Of a stretch of 40,367 bases of DNA, positions 18,632 through 27,495 are shown one piece after another (the stretch's first letter is position 1; the number at the start of each line of letters is the position of its first letter). The notes beneath the pieces are model-generated. The model saw nothing but the letters and a program-made list of their open reading frames with translations, was not told the origin of the DNA and did no database searches. The position numbers were made by a program, and so were the translations under genes. The stretch comes from Novosphingobium sp. (GTDB lineage Bacteria; Pseudomonadota; Alphaproteobacteria; Sphingomonadales; Sphingomonadaceae): assembly GCA_015657645.1 (NCBI GenBank), contig JACDQK010000263.1, positions 1 through 40,367 of the forward strand. The letters are read 5' to 3'.

Positions 18632-18645
18632 TGACACCGGTATCA
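18632..18645 (+). promoter_or_regulatory. LacI-family operator site 5 (TGACACCGGTATCA)
   Basis: Same TGACACCGGT core, more symmetric right half; 35 bp upstream of the TonB receptor start. Confidence 0.8.
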
Positions 18646-18679
18646 TGAGGAAGCGCCGCACGGCGTCGAGGGAGTAGAA

Positions 18680-21520
18680 ATGCGCAAGACCCATTCCAGC
18701 AAGACGCTGTTCAAGCTTGCCCTGATCGCCAGCACCGCGATCGCCGCGCCCACTGGCGCCTGGGCGCAGGATGCCGCTCCGCCCGCCGAGGATGCCCCGG
18801 CCGAAGAGATCATCGTCACTGGCTTCCGCCAGTCGCTGCAGGCCGCGATCAACCTCAAGAAGAATTCGGTCGCCGCGGTCGATGCGATCGTCGCCGAAGA
18901 CATCGCCAAGTTCCCCGACCAGAACCTGGCCGAATCGCTCCAGCGCATCCCCGGCATCTCGATCTCGCGCGATGCCGGCGAAGGCCGGGCAATCACTGTG
19001 CGCGGTCTGTCGAGCCAGTTCACCCGCGTCCGCGTCAACGGCATGGAAACGATCGCCACCTCGGTCGATGGCGCCAGCGCCAACCGCGACCGCGCGTTTG
19101 ACTTCAACGTCTTCGCCTCGGAGCTGTTCTCCAGCCTGGTCGTCCGCAAGACCGCCGAAGCCAGCCTCGATGAAGGTTCGCTCGGAGCAGTGGTCGATCT
19201 TAACACTGGCAACCCGCTGGCCGGCAAGGCCGGGCTGACCGCCGCCGCCTCGATCGTCGGTTCCTACAACGACCTGTCCGGCAATGTCGGCCCGCGCCTG
19301 GCGGGCCTCCTGTCATGGCGCAACGATGCCGATACCTTCGGCGTCTCGCTTTCGGCCGCCTATTCGAAGACCAAGGTGCTTGAGCTCGGCAACAATTCGG
19401 TCCGCTGGGCCCAGGCCCGGTTTGACAACGTCAACGGCACCAACTGCTTTACCACGCCGAACTCGGGCGGCAGCTATGTCGCCAGCGCGGCTTGCGATCA
19501 GGCCGCCCTCGCCTTTCACCCGCGCATTCCGCGTTACGGCGAAGTGGCCCATGATCGCGAGCGCCTGGGCCTGACCGGCTCGATCCAGTTCGCCCCGACC
19601 GAGGCAACCAAGCTGTCGATCGACGGCCTCTATTCGAAGTTCGATGCAGCCCGCGAAGAACAGTGGGGCGAAGTCCTGCTGCGTTCGAACGAGCGTTCGA
19701 TCAACGTTGTGAACCCGGTTTACGACGCCAACAAGAACATGATCTCGGCCACGCTCAACGACGCCTGGGTCCGCACCGAGCACTACCTGCGCAAGAGCAC
19801 CACCGAGTTCTACCAGATCGGGGCGACGCTCGATCAGGACGTGACCGACACGCTGCGCTTCACCTTGCTGGGCGGTATTTCCAAGTCGGACGCCGATATC
19901 CCGGTTGAAACCACCATCATCTTCGATGATCGCGACGCGCAGGGCTACTCGTTCGACTATTCGAACATGAAGTTTCCCAAGTTGACCTTCGGGACCAGCG
20001 TGGCCGATCCGGCCAATTTCCAACTGGCCGAAATCCGCGACCGCCCGTCGAACAACACCAACCGTTTCAAGACGGTCCAGCTGCGCACCGAATTCGACCT
20101 GACCGACAAGATCACTTTGAAGGCCGGTGCCGTCTGGCGCCGCTACAACTTTGACCTGGTCGCCTATACCCGTGACACGGCAGTTTGCGGCAATGGCGGC
20201 ACCAGCCTGGTCACCAGCACCTCGGGCACCATCGCCTGCTCACCCACCAGTCTGTTCGGCCCGACTGCAGTCTATGGCTTCCCGGTCACCGCCGCGCTGT
20301 CGCAGATGTTCAACCTCGGCAACGCCGGTCAGCCGGCCGGAAACACCAATTCTTGGCTGGTCCCCAATCTCGATGCGGCGGCAGCCTTCACCGGGCTCTA
20401 CAACCGTCCACTCGCAAACGACGCCGGCAATATCCGCGGCGTCCAGGAAACCACCAAGGGCGCCTACTTCCAGGCGGACCTGAAGGGCGACCTCGGCGGT
20501 TTGGAATATGCGCTCAATGCTGGGATCCGCTATGTGAAGACCGACCAGAGCTCCTATGGCCTGGTCAGTGGCACGCAGGCCACCGTCACCCGCGACTACG
20601 ATGACTGGCTCCCTTCGGCCAACCTGGCGCTGTTCCCGACGCAGAACGTGATCCTGCGTGCTGCCGTGGCCGAGGTGATGACCCGTCCGACGCTCGGCTC
20701 GCTGACGCCGGGCGGTTCGGCCGACGGCTTCAATTACCGCGTGACCAGCGGCAACCCGTTCCTCGAGCCCTATCGCGCCACCAATTATGACCTGGCCGCC
20801 GAATGGTACTTCGCTCCGCAGGCCGTGCTCTCGGTCGCCTGGTTCAAGAAGGACGTGAGCAGCTTCACCCAGTCGGCCTCGATCACTGGCGCCACTTTCA
20901 CCCAGACCGGCCTGCCGGCTTCGGTGCTGAGCCCCAGCTCGCCGGCTGCGCTCAACCCGGCGCAGCTCAGCCAGCCGATCTGGACGCTCTCGACCACGGT
21001 CAACGGCTCAGGCGCAACGCTCAACGGCTGGGAATTCGCTGCCCAGGTGCCGTTCAGCGCTTTCACCGATGGCTTCTTCAAGCACTTCGGCGTGATCGCC
21101 AACGCCACCTTCATCAGCTCGAACGCCACCTTCAACCTGCAGGGTCCGGCGATTGCCCCGGGCGGCGCGCTGCAGAACGTGACCGTAAGCAACACGCTGT
21201 CGAACGTCTCCAAGCAGGCCTACAACGGTACGCTCTACTACGATGACGGCAAGTTCGCGGCCCGCGTGATGCTGTCCTATCGTGGTCGCTACCACGAAGG
21301 CGCTTCGGGCACGGGCAACCTGCTTGAAGGCTATGGCGCCACCACCAACCTCGATGCTTCGATCCGCTACAAGCTGACCGACTGGATCGAACTATCGGTG
21401 GAAGGCAACAACCTGCTCGACACCTACCGCTACCGCTTCACTGACTTTGACGCGGATCGCAATTACGAGAACAACCATTTCGGCCGCACGATCCTGTTTG
21501 GGGCGCGGTTCAAGCTCTGA
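18680..21520 (+). CDS. TonB-dependent receptor (oligogalacturonide uptake candidate)
   Basis: Signal peptide; TonB-box-like EEIIVTGFRQSL; plug domain VAEDIAKFPDQNLAESLQRIPGISISRDAGEGRAITVRGLSSQFTRVRVNGMET; C-terminal beta-barrel ending ...GRTILFGARFKL; 946 aa. Confidence 0.95.
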   Translation: MRKTHSSKTLFKLALIASTAIAAPTGAWAQDAAPPAEDAPAEEIIVTGFRQSLQAAINLKKNSVAAVDAIVAEDIAKFPDQNLAESLQRIPGISISRDAGEGRAITVRGLSSQFTRVRVNGMETIATSVDGASANRDRAFDFNVFASELFSSLVVRKTAEASLDEGSLGAVVDLNTGNPLAGKAGLTAAASIVGSYNDLSGNVGPRLAGLLSWRNDADTFGVSLSAAYSKTKVLELGNNSVRWAQARFDNVNGTNCFTTPNSGGSYVASAACDQAALAFHPRIPRYGEVAHDRERLGLTGSIQFAPTEATKLSIDGLYSKFDAAREEQWGEVLLRSNERSINVVNPVYDANKNMISATLNDAWVRTEHYLRKSTTEFYQIGATLDQDVTDTLRFTLLGGISKSDADIPVETTIIFDDRDAQGYSFDYSNMKFPKLTFGTSVADPANFQLAEIRDRPSNNTNRFKTVQLRTEFDLTDKITLKAGAVWRRYNFDLVAYTRDTAVCGNGGTSLVTSTSGTIACSPTSLFGPTAVYGFPVTAALSQMFNLGNAGQPAGNTNSWLVPNLDAAAAFTGLYNRPLANDAGNIRGVQETTKGAYFQADLKGDLGGLEYALNAGIRYVKTDQSSYGLVSGTQATVTRDYDDWLPSANLALFPTQNVILRAAVAEVMTRPTLGSLTPGGSADGFNYRVTSGNPFLEPYRATNYDLAAEWYFAPQAVLSVAWFKKDVSSFTQSASITGATFTQTGLPASVLSPSSPAALNPAQLSQPIWTLSTTVNGSGATLNGWEFAAQVPFSAFTDGFFKHFGVIANATFISSNATFNLQGPAIAPGGALQNVTVSNTLSNVSKQAYNGTLYYDDGKFAARVMLSYRGRYHEGASGTGNLLEGYGATTNLDASIRYKLTDWIELSVEGNNLLDTYRYRFTDFDADRNYENNHFGRTILFGARFKL

Positions 21521-21550
21521 TCACACGTACCTCCCGGAGGCCGGTTCCCG

Positions 21551-22546
21551 ATGACGATTGACCGCAGGTCGCTGATTGTCGCGGGGCTGGCCTCCACCCT
21601 TACCGCACGGGCGGGGGCGCAAACGCCTCCGCCCGTTGCCATTGGCGCGCTGCCCCCTGGCCAGCCGCAGCCGGTCGAAACGATCGACCTCTGGCCCGCC
21701 GGTGCGCCCGGCCTGCCCCCGAAGGCGCTGACCGAGACGGTCAACGAACGCTCAACCGATCCGCTCGTCACCGATCGCGCAGTCTTCGGTATCACCCGCC
21801 CGCGCCTGGCCGTGTTCCGGCCCGACCGGCCCAATGGCGCCGCTGTGCTCCTCACGCCCGGCGGCGGCTATCGCTGGGTCGTGGTCGACAAGGAGGGCTA
21901 CGAGATGGCGCGCTGGCTGGCCGCGCGCGGTTTCACCGCCTTTGTCCTGTTCTACCGCCTGCCCGGCGAAGGCTGGGCCGCCGGACCCGACGTCCCGCTG
22001 GCCGATGCCCAGCGCGCCATGCGCCTGATCCGCCACCGCTCGCGCGACTTTGCCGTGGATCCGGAGCGCGTTGCCGCCATGGGCTTTTCCGCTGGCGGCC
22101 ATGTCTGCGCCAGCCTCTCCACGCGCTTTGCCGCCAGTGTCTACCAGCCGGTCGATGCCGCCGATCGTCTTTCCGCCAAGCCGCACAGCGCCGCGCCGAT
22201 CTATCCGGTGGTCAGCATGGACCCGACGATTGCCCATCCCGGCTCGCGCCAATTGCTGCTCGGCGCTACACCGACGCCTGAGCGGGAGGCGCTCTATTCG
22301 CCCGACCGGCAGGTGCCGGCCGACGCCCCGCCGCATTTCCTGCTGCATGCCGAGGATGACGATGTCGTCCCGGCCGAAAATTCCCTGCGGCTGCGCGCGG
22401 CGCTCAAGGCACGCGGTATCGCGGTTGAAACGCACCTCTTTGCCAATGGCGGCCATGGCTTTGGCCTGCGCAAGGCGGTTGGCAAGCCGGCCGAGGCCTG
22501 GCCTGACTTGTGGCGCGCCTGGGCCCGCACTGTGGGTCTTGGCTGA
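21551..22546 (+). CDS. alpha/beta hydrolase, acetylesterase-like, with signal peptide
   Basis: RRSLIVAGLASTLTARAGA leader; LLTPGGGYRWVVVDKEGYEMARWLAARGFTAFVLFYRLP; GFSAGGHVCASLSTRF; HAEDDDVVPAENSLRL; HGFGLR. Confidence 0.87.
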   Translation: MTIDRRSLIVAGLASTLTARAGAQTPPPVAIGALPPGQPQPVETIDLWPAGAPGLPPKALTETVNERSTDPLVTDRAVFGITRPRLAVFRPDRPNGAAVLLTPGGGYRWVVVDKEGYEMARWLAARGFTAFVLFYRLPGEGWAAGPDVPLADAQRAMRLIRHRSRDFAVDPERVAAMGFSAGGHVCASLSTRFAASVYQPVDAADRLSAKPHSAAPIYPVVSMDPTIAHPGSRQLLLGATPTPEREALYSPDRQVPADAPPHFLLHAEDDDVVPAENSLRLRAALKARGIAVETHLFANGGHGFGLRKAVGKPAEAWPDLWRAWARTVGLG

Positions 22547-24120
22547 TGGACCGGCGCGACCTGCTCAAGGCCGGGGTGCTGGCCCCGCTGGTCTCGGCCC
22601 TGCCGCTCAGCGCCGCCGCACCGGTCCGCACTGGGATCGAAGGCCAGCGCCAGCCCGACCTGGGTAATGGCCGCTTCCTCAACCCGGTCCTCTCGGGCGA
22701 CCGGCCTGACCCGGCGGTGCTGAAGGACGGCGACGACTATTACCTGACCTTCTCCAGCTTCGATGCCTATCCCGGCCTGACGATCTGGCACAGCCGCGAT
22801 TTGGTGAACTGGCAGCCGCGCAAGGCTGCGCTCCACCGCAATATCGGTTCGGTCTGGGCGGTCAGTCTGGAGAAGCACGCGGGGCGCTACTTCATCTACA
22901 TCCCGGTCAAGGCCCAGCCGCGGAACGACATCTATGTGATCTGGGCCGACCATATCGACGGACCATGGAGCGATCCGCTTCCCCTTGGCCTGCACAGCCG
23001 CATCGACCCCTGCCACGCCGTGGCCGAGGACGGTTCGCGCTGGCTGTTCCTTTCCGGCGGGGACCGCGTCCGACTGGCGGACGATGGCCTGTCGGTCACC
23101 GGGCCGGTCGAGCATGTCTACGATCCCTGGCGCTATCCCGATACCTGGGATGTCGAAGGCTTCTCCCCCGAAGGCCCCTCGATCACCGTCCGTGGCGGCT
23201 GGTACTATCTGATCACCGCAGTCGGCGGAACGGCTGGGCCGCCTACCGGGCATATGGTGATCGCCGCCCGCTCACGCTCGCTTCACGGCCCGTGGGAACA
23301 GCACCCCCGTAATCCGCTGGTGCGCACCCTATCGGCGGGCGAGGCCTGGTGGTCGCGCGGACACGCGTCGCTGGTTGAAGGGCCGGATGGTTCGTGGTGG
23401 TCGCTCTATCATGGTTATGCGGCGGGCTTCTGGACGCTGGGCCGCCAATGCCTGCTCGACCCCGTCGAATGGACCCGCGACGGCTGGTTCCGGATGACCG
23501 GCGGCGACCTCTCACGTCCGATCCGCAAGCCCCGCGGCGGGCAGGCCCTGCCCCACGGCATGGCCCTGTCCGACGATTTCAGCGCGCCGCTGTTGCTCGG
23601 CTCCAAATGGACCTTCTTCCGCCCCGCCCCGGACGAGACCGACCGCATCCGGGTGGCAGACGGCGCGCTGCACCTTACCGGCAAGGGCCTCGCTCCCTCC
23701 AGCGGCTCGCCCTTGCTGTTGACGGCTGGTGATCGCTCCTACCAGTTCGAATGCGATATCGAGCTGGCCGCCGGCGCCACAGCCGGCTTGGTGCTGTTCT
23801 ATGACGACAAGCTCTATTGCGGGCTGGGTTTCGACGAGCGCCGCTTCGTCACTCACCAGTACGGGATCGAGCGCGGCCGCCCGGCCAATCCCCATGGGCG
23901 GCGGATGAAGCTACGCGTCACCAACCGCGAACACATCGTCGCGTTCCACACCAGCGGCGATGGCGGGCAGACCTGGCAACGCTTTGACCGCGGCATGGAA
24001 GTATCCGGTTATCATCACAACGTGCGCGGCGGCTTCCTAGCGCTCAAGCCGGGGCTCTACGCCGCTGGCCCCGGCGCCTGCACTTTCCGCGATTTCCGGT
24101 ACACAGCCCTGCGGGATTGA
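22546..24120 (+). CDS. GH43-like glycoside hydrolase with C-terminal concanavalin-like domain
   Basis: TGATG overlap with upstream hydrolase; NPVLSGDRPDPAVLKDGDDYYLTFSSF, RIDPCHAV, VEGFSPEGPSITVRGGWYYLITAVGG; DRRDLLKAG leader. Confidence 0.87.
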   Translation: MDRRDLLKAGVLAPLVSALPLSAAAPVRTGIEGQRQPDLGNGRFLNPVLSGDRPDPAVLKDGDDYYLTFSSFDAYPGLTIWHSRDLVNWQPRKAALHRNIGSVWAVSLEKHAGRYFIYIPVKAQPRNDIYVIWADHIDGPWSDPLPLGLHSRIDPCHAVAEDGSRWLFLSGGDRVRLADDGLSVTGPVEHVYDPWRYPDTWDVEGFSPEGPSITVRGGWYYLITAVGGTAGPPTGHMVIAARSRSLHGPWEQHPRNPLVRTLSAGEAWWSRGHASLVEGPDGSWWSLYHGYAAGFWTLGRQCLLDPVEWTRDGWFRMTGGDLSRPIRKPRGGQALPHGMALSDDFSAPLLLGSKWTFFRPAPDETDRIRVADGALHLTGKGLAPSSGSPLLLTAGDRSYQFECDIELAAGATAGLVLFYDDKLYCGLGFDERRFVTHQYGIERGRPANPHGRRMKLRVTNREHIVAFHTSGDGGQTWQRFDRGMEVSGYHHNVRGGFLALKPGLYAAGPGACTFRDFRYTALRD

Positions 24121-24131
24121 GCCGCGCTCCG

Positions 24132-25499
24132 TCAGCCGTGTGCCGCCAGGCACGCATCCAGCGCATCATGGAAGTGCTGGACGCGGCATTCCTCGTCGCT
24201 CAGCCAGACCGATTGGAACCCACTAGAGGCCATGCCTTCCTGCACCCGCGCCAAAAGCGAGATGTCTTCATCGATCGTCACGGTCATGCTTTTGCGACCG
24301 GCAATGATATCCTCATGGGTAAAGGCATCGCGCGGCGGGCGCTGGTAGTCGTCTGGCCGCGGGCCGTTGAGGCGAAAATGGGTGCCGATTGCCACCCCAT
24401 CCTGGCCCTTGGCGCGCTGTGCTTCTTCCGCGCTGCCCTGGAACTGCACCAGCGTGATCATGTCGAACTGGCTCTTGCCGGGATCGCCAGCGTCGGGCCG
24501 GGATCGCATCAGCCAGGCGCTTTCCGGCGTGACCGACAGGATGATGTTGGGAAACAGATTGAACTGCCAGACATCGCTTAACTGCGCGTCGGACAGGTCG
24601 GCATAGGCCAGGCCCCGTTCCTGTGCGATGGCACGCTTGGCGCGTTGCAGGGCCGGCCTGATTTCCGCCACCCGCCCGCGATAGTCCTCGGGATCCAGAC
24701 CGACGGCTCGCAGTTGCAGCGTCAGCATGTCGGTTGGCACCTCGGGCGTCGGGAAGCCGGAGTCGGTCACGCCGCCCGGCACATAGACCGCCGTGTGGCC
24801 ATGTTCGAACAGCTCGATCGGGGCGGTTGCGCACTCGAACATCCGCCGATGGATCGGGTGGATGAAGGGCACGTGATAGAGCTCTGCGAAGTTATCGAGG
24901 ATCGCCTTCCAGTTGCAGGTATGCGAGACCGACTGATCGTTGGTGACGCTCATCGTTTCCAGGCGGTAAGGCCTGAGCAAGTCGAGCACGGGGCCCAGGA
25001 AATCAGGCAGTGTGATCCCGCCCGGTGTCAGGCGCACAAAGACCAGGCCCAACGCCTCCTCAACCTCGACCGCCCGCAGCGCCAGCTGCGCTTTCGGCAA
25101 GCCATTGGAAAAGCGCGAAGCGCCCGGCGCGCCCTGCAATCCGCCATCCAGCCCATAGGCCCCGGCATGATAGGGGCAGACGAACTTCTTCAGGACGCCC
25201 AGCGGCTCGGTCACCAGACGGGTGCCGCGGTGGGTGCAGGCATTGTGCAGCGCCCGCAGTCGCCCGTCGGTTCCGCGCGCAATGATCAGGCTTTCCGCGC
25301 CGATTTCGAAAGTAAAGTATTGGCCGGCGGTCTGAACGTCGCAGGCCAGTCCGGCGACGAGCCAGGTGTGCGCCCACAGCGCCTGCCGCTCCCGCTCCAT
25401 CCAGTCGCGGGAGAGATACCGGTCCTTGTCGAAATTGCGGATCGGAATGGGCGATTTGTCAGGCGCCTGCGGCTGGGGCTGGGGCTGGGATGCAGACAT
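24132..25499 (-). CDS. Rieske [2Fe-2S] oxygenase alpha subunit
   Basis: CTHRGTRLVTEPLGVLKKFVCPYHAGAYGLDG Rieske ligands; DNFAELYHVPFIHPIHR non-haem iron site; RBS AGGAG upstream of the internal ATG at 25499. Confidence 0.92.
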   Translation of the reverse strand: MSASQPQPQPQAPDKSPIPIRNFDKDRYLSRDWMERERQALWAHTWLVAGLACDVQTAGQYFTFEIGAESLIIARGTDGRLRALHNACTHRGTRLVTEPLGVLKKFVCPYHAGAYGLDGGLQGAPGASRFSNGLPKAQLALRAVEVEEALGLVFVRLTPGGITLPDFLGPVLDLLRPYRLETMSVTNDQSVSHTCNWKAILDNFAELYHVPFIHPIHRRMFECATAPIELFEHGHTAVYVPGGVTDSGFPTPEVPTDMLTLQLRAVGLDPEDYRGRVAEIRPALQRAKRAIAQERGLAYADLSDAQLSDVWQFNLFPNIILSVTPESAWLMRSRPDAGDPGKSQFDMITLVQFQGSAEEAQRAKGQDGVAIGTHFRLNGPRPDDYQRPPRDAFTHEDIIAGRKSMTVTIDEDISLLARVQEGMASSGFQSVWLSDEECRVQHFHDALDACLAAHG

Positions 25500-25532
25500 T
25501 TCGGTCTCCTGACGGTGCGCCGTCACACGCCC

Positions 25533-26906
25533 TCAGCCCGCCAGATAGTCATCGAGCGTAAGGTGCAGTTGGCGGATCCGCGCTTCCTGATAATTGCCCA
25601 GTGTCTGCCCGCGCTTGCGCGAGGCCTTGGCCCCGTCGCGCTGCAGCGCAAGGTTGTCAGTATCCTGGTCGAGGATCTCGGCCAGGGCAAAGCCGGGCAC
25701 CGTCGTGTAGCTGTCTGCCACGCCCAGCCGGATCGGCTTGGCCGGCGGCGGGCGCTCTCCGCTTTTGGGCAGGGGTTGCAACACCAGGATTTCGTGCAGG
25801 CATTGATCGACGCCCAGCGGGCGGAAGCGGTAACACAGCCGGATATTGATGCCGGGGAAGAAGAAGGCGTTCGGGAACAGAAAGTATTCGATCGAATCCA
25901 TCATCTCGCTGGTCGAGACGGCGGAGAGATCGACACCGAATTGCGCCCCCAATTCCTGCCGCAGCAGCTTCGCATGTTCGGCCCGCGCCGAAGCACCGGC
26001 CGGCAGCTGCGCCGGGTCGCGGCCCAGCTTGCCGAACAGGGTGGCCTCGCTCACCTCCTGCTGCAAATGGGGACTCGGCACACCCACCGCATGCATGAAG
26101 CGCGACACGTGCGGGCCGAAGATGTCGTATTGGGCATTGGCATCGGCGGCGGTGTAGATCGCCTGGCTGTGGGTCTCGAGCACGTGGAACGCCTCAAGAA
26201 AGGCTTCCATCGCCATCTTCCAGTTGGCTGGCAGCACCTTCTCAGTATGCAGCGCGACATAGCGGTCGTGCATCGGCCACAGCCGGAAATGTTCGGGCAG
26301 CACTTCAAGCTGTTCGGCCAGCGGCGGGGGCGCCTCGCCCATGTGGATGAAGACGAAGCCGCCCCAGCTTTCGCAGGCGATCTCGTCCAGCCCGAAATTG
26401 GCCTCATCGACATGCGGGAAGTCCCAGCGGCAGGGAATCTCGCGCAGCGACCCGTCGAGGTTCCAGCTCATGCCATGGAACGGGCAGCGGATGTGGCTGC
26501 GCCGCACCCCGCGCGATCCCTCTGCCGCGAACTTCATGCCGCGGTGCGGGCAGCTGTTGATGAAGGCCCGGATCTTCGCGTCGGCGCCGCGCACCACCAG
26601 CACCGAATGGGGGCCGACATCGTAGACATAGCGGTCGCCCGGATCGGGAATATGCTCCTCGCGGCAGGCCCATTGCCAGACATTGGGCCAGAGCTGTTCA
26701 AGCTCGCGCCCAAGGAAGGCCGGGTCGTGATAGCGATCGAACGGCAGGTCGGCATTGCCGATGAAGCGGTATTGCTCGTCCCGCATCGCCGCCGGCGGGT
26801 TGTCGCCGTCAGCATCCAGGATGTCCTGCATCGAAGGGCCAGGGCAGCGCGCCTCGCCCGGGGCCAAGGCGGGATCGGAAGGCGCGGTCAGATCGGGCCG
26901 GCTCAT
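25533..26906 (-). CDS. Rieske [2Fe-2S] oxygenase alpha subunit
   Basis: CPHRGMKFAAEGSRGVRRSHIRCPFHGMSWNLDG; MAMEAFLEAFHVLETHSQ iron site; start overlaps upstream SnoaL-like stop (ATGA). Confidence 0.92.
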   Translation of the reverse strand: MSRPDLTAPSDPALAPGEARCPGPSMQDILDADGDNPPAAMRDEQYRFIGNADLPFDRYHDPAFLGRELEQLWPNVWQWACREEHIPDPGDRYVYDVGPHSVLVVRGADAKIRAFINSCPHRGMKFAAEGSRGVRRSHIRCPFHGMSWNLDGSLREIPCRWDFPHVDEANFGLDEIACESWGGFVFIHMGEAPPPLAEQLEVLPEHFRLWPMHDRYVALHTEKVLPANWKMAMEAFLEAFHVLETHSQAIYTAADANAQYDIFGPHVSRFMHAVGVPSPHLQQEVSEATLFGKLGRDPAQLPAGASARAEHAKLLRQELGAQFGVDLSAVSTSEMMDSIEYFLFPNAFFFPGINIRLCYRFRPLGVDQCLHEILVLQPLPKSGERPPPAKPIRLGVADSYTTVPGFALAEILDQDTDNLALQRDGAKASRKRGQTLGNYQEARIRQLHLTLDDYLAG

Positions 26907-27409
26907 GCGCGGCTCCGCATGGCGGCGCGGTTGTAAAGCGGATCGGCCGGCTTGCGCTGGCCCAGGATAAAGGGCGTTGCTTTGAGGATCGTGTCGCTGG
27001 CGGGATCGTCCCGCGCCCAATCGACAATCTCGGAGCGGTAGGCGAATTTCCAGACCCCGCCGCGCTTTTCGCAGCGGTCGACATAGCGGCCCGCGATCAC
27101 CAGATCGCGCTTGGCGCCATGCTCATCGGTCAGCCGGTGATAGGCCTGATAATAGACCTCGCCAAAGGCCTCGTCGCCAACGATCTCGACCAAGTGCTGG
27201 CCCAGCATGTGGTGATTGCGGTCATGGCCGGACAGCGCCGTCATGCAGAAGGCGGCGAATTCGCGCGGGCCGCCTTCGTAGATGCCATAGGCCAGGTGCG
27301 CATCATCCCAGAACTGCGCCTCGAGCAGCGCCTGGTCGAGCCGGTCCAGTGCACGCATGTAATTGGCGGCCAGATCGATGATCGCCTGCCGGTCAGCACC
27401 TGCGCTCAT
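26903..27409 (-). CDS. SnoaL/NTF2-like protein, translationally coupled to Rieske oxygenase
   Basis: DRQAIIDLAANYMRALDRLDQALLEAQFWDDAHLAYG...NHHMLGQHLVEI...RYVDRCEKRGGVWKFAYRSEIVDW; SnoaL_4-type pattern. Confidence 0.82.
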   Translation of the reverse strand: MSAGADRQAIIDLAANYMRALDRLDQALLEAQFWDDAHLAYGIYEGGPREFAAFCMTALSGHDRNHHMLGQHLVEIVGDEAFGEVYYQAYHRLTDEHGAKRDLVIAGRYVDRCEKRGGVWKFAYRSEIVDWARDDPASDTILKATPFILGQRKPADPLYNRAAMRSRA

Positions 27410-27495
27410 AGCTCCCTCTCCATTTTGCGGATACTACGGCCGGGCCCGCAGCGGTAACTTGGCGATATGGATAGGGAAGCTGGCGGGAAGCGCGG

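Noticed and set aside
25468-25490. Short GGCTGG-type tandem repeat
   Set aside because: Encodes the low-complexity QPQPQPQ N-terminus of a Rieske protein; too short to call a functional repeat.
24645-26936. 763-aa plus-strand ORF antisense to both Rieske genes
   Set aside because: Shadow frame produced by high GC3; the minus strand encodes clear Rieske motifs and the antisense product has no recognisable domain.
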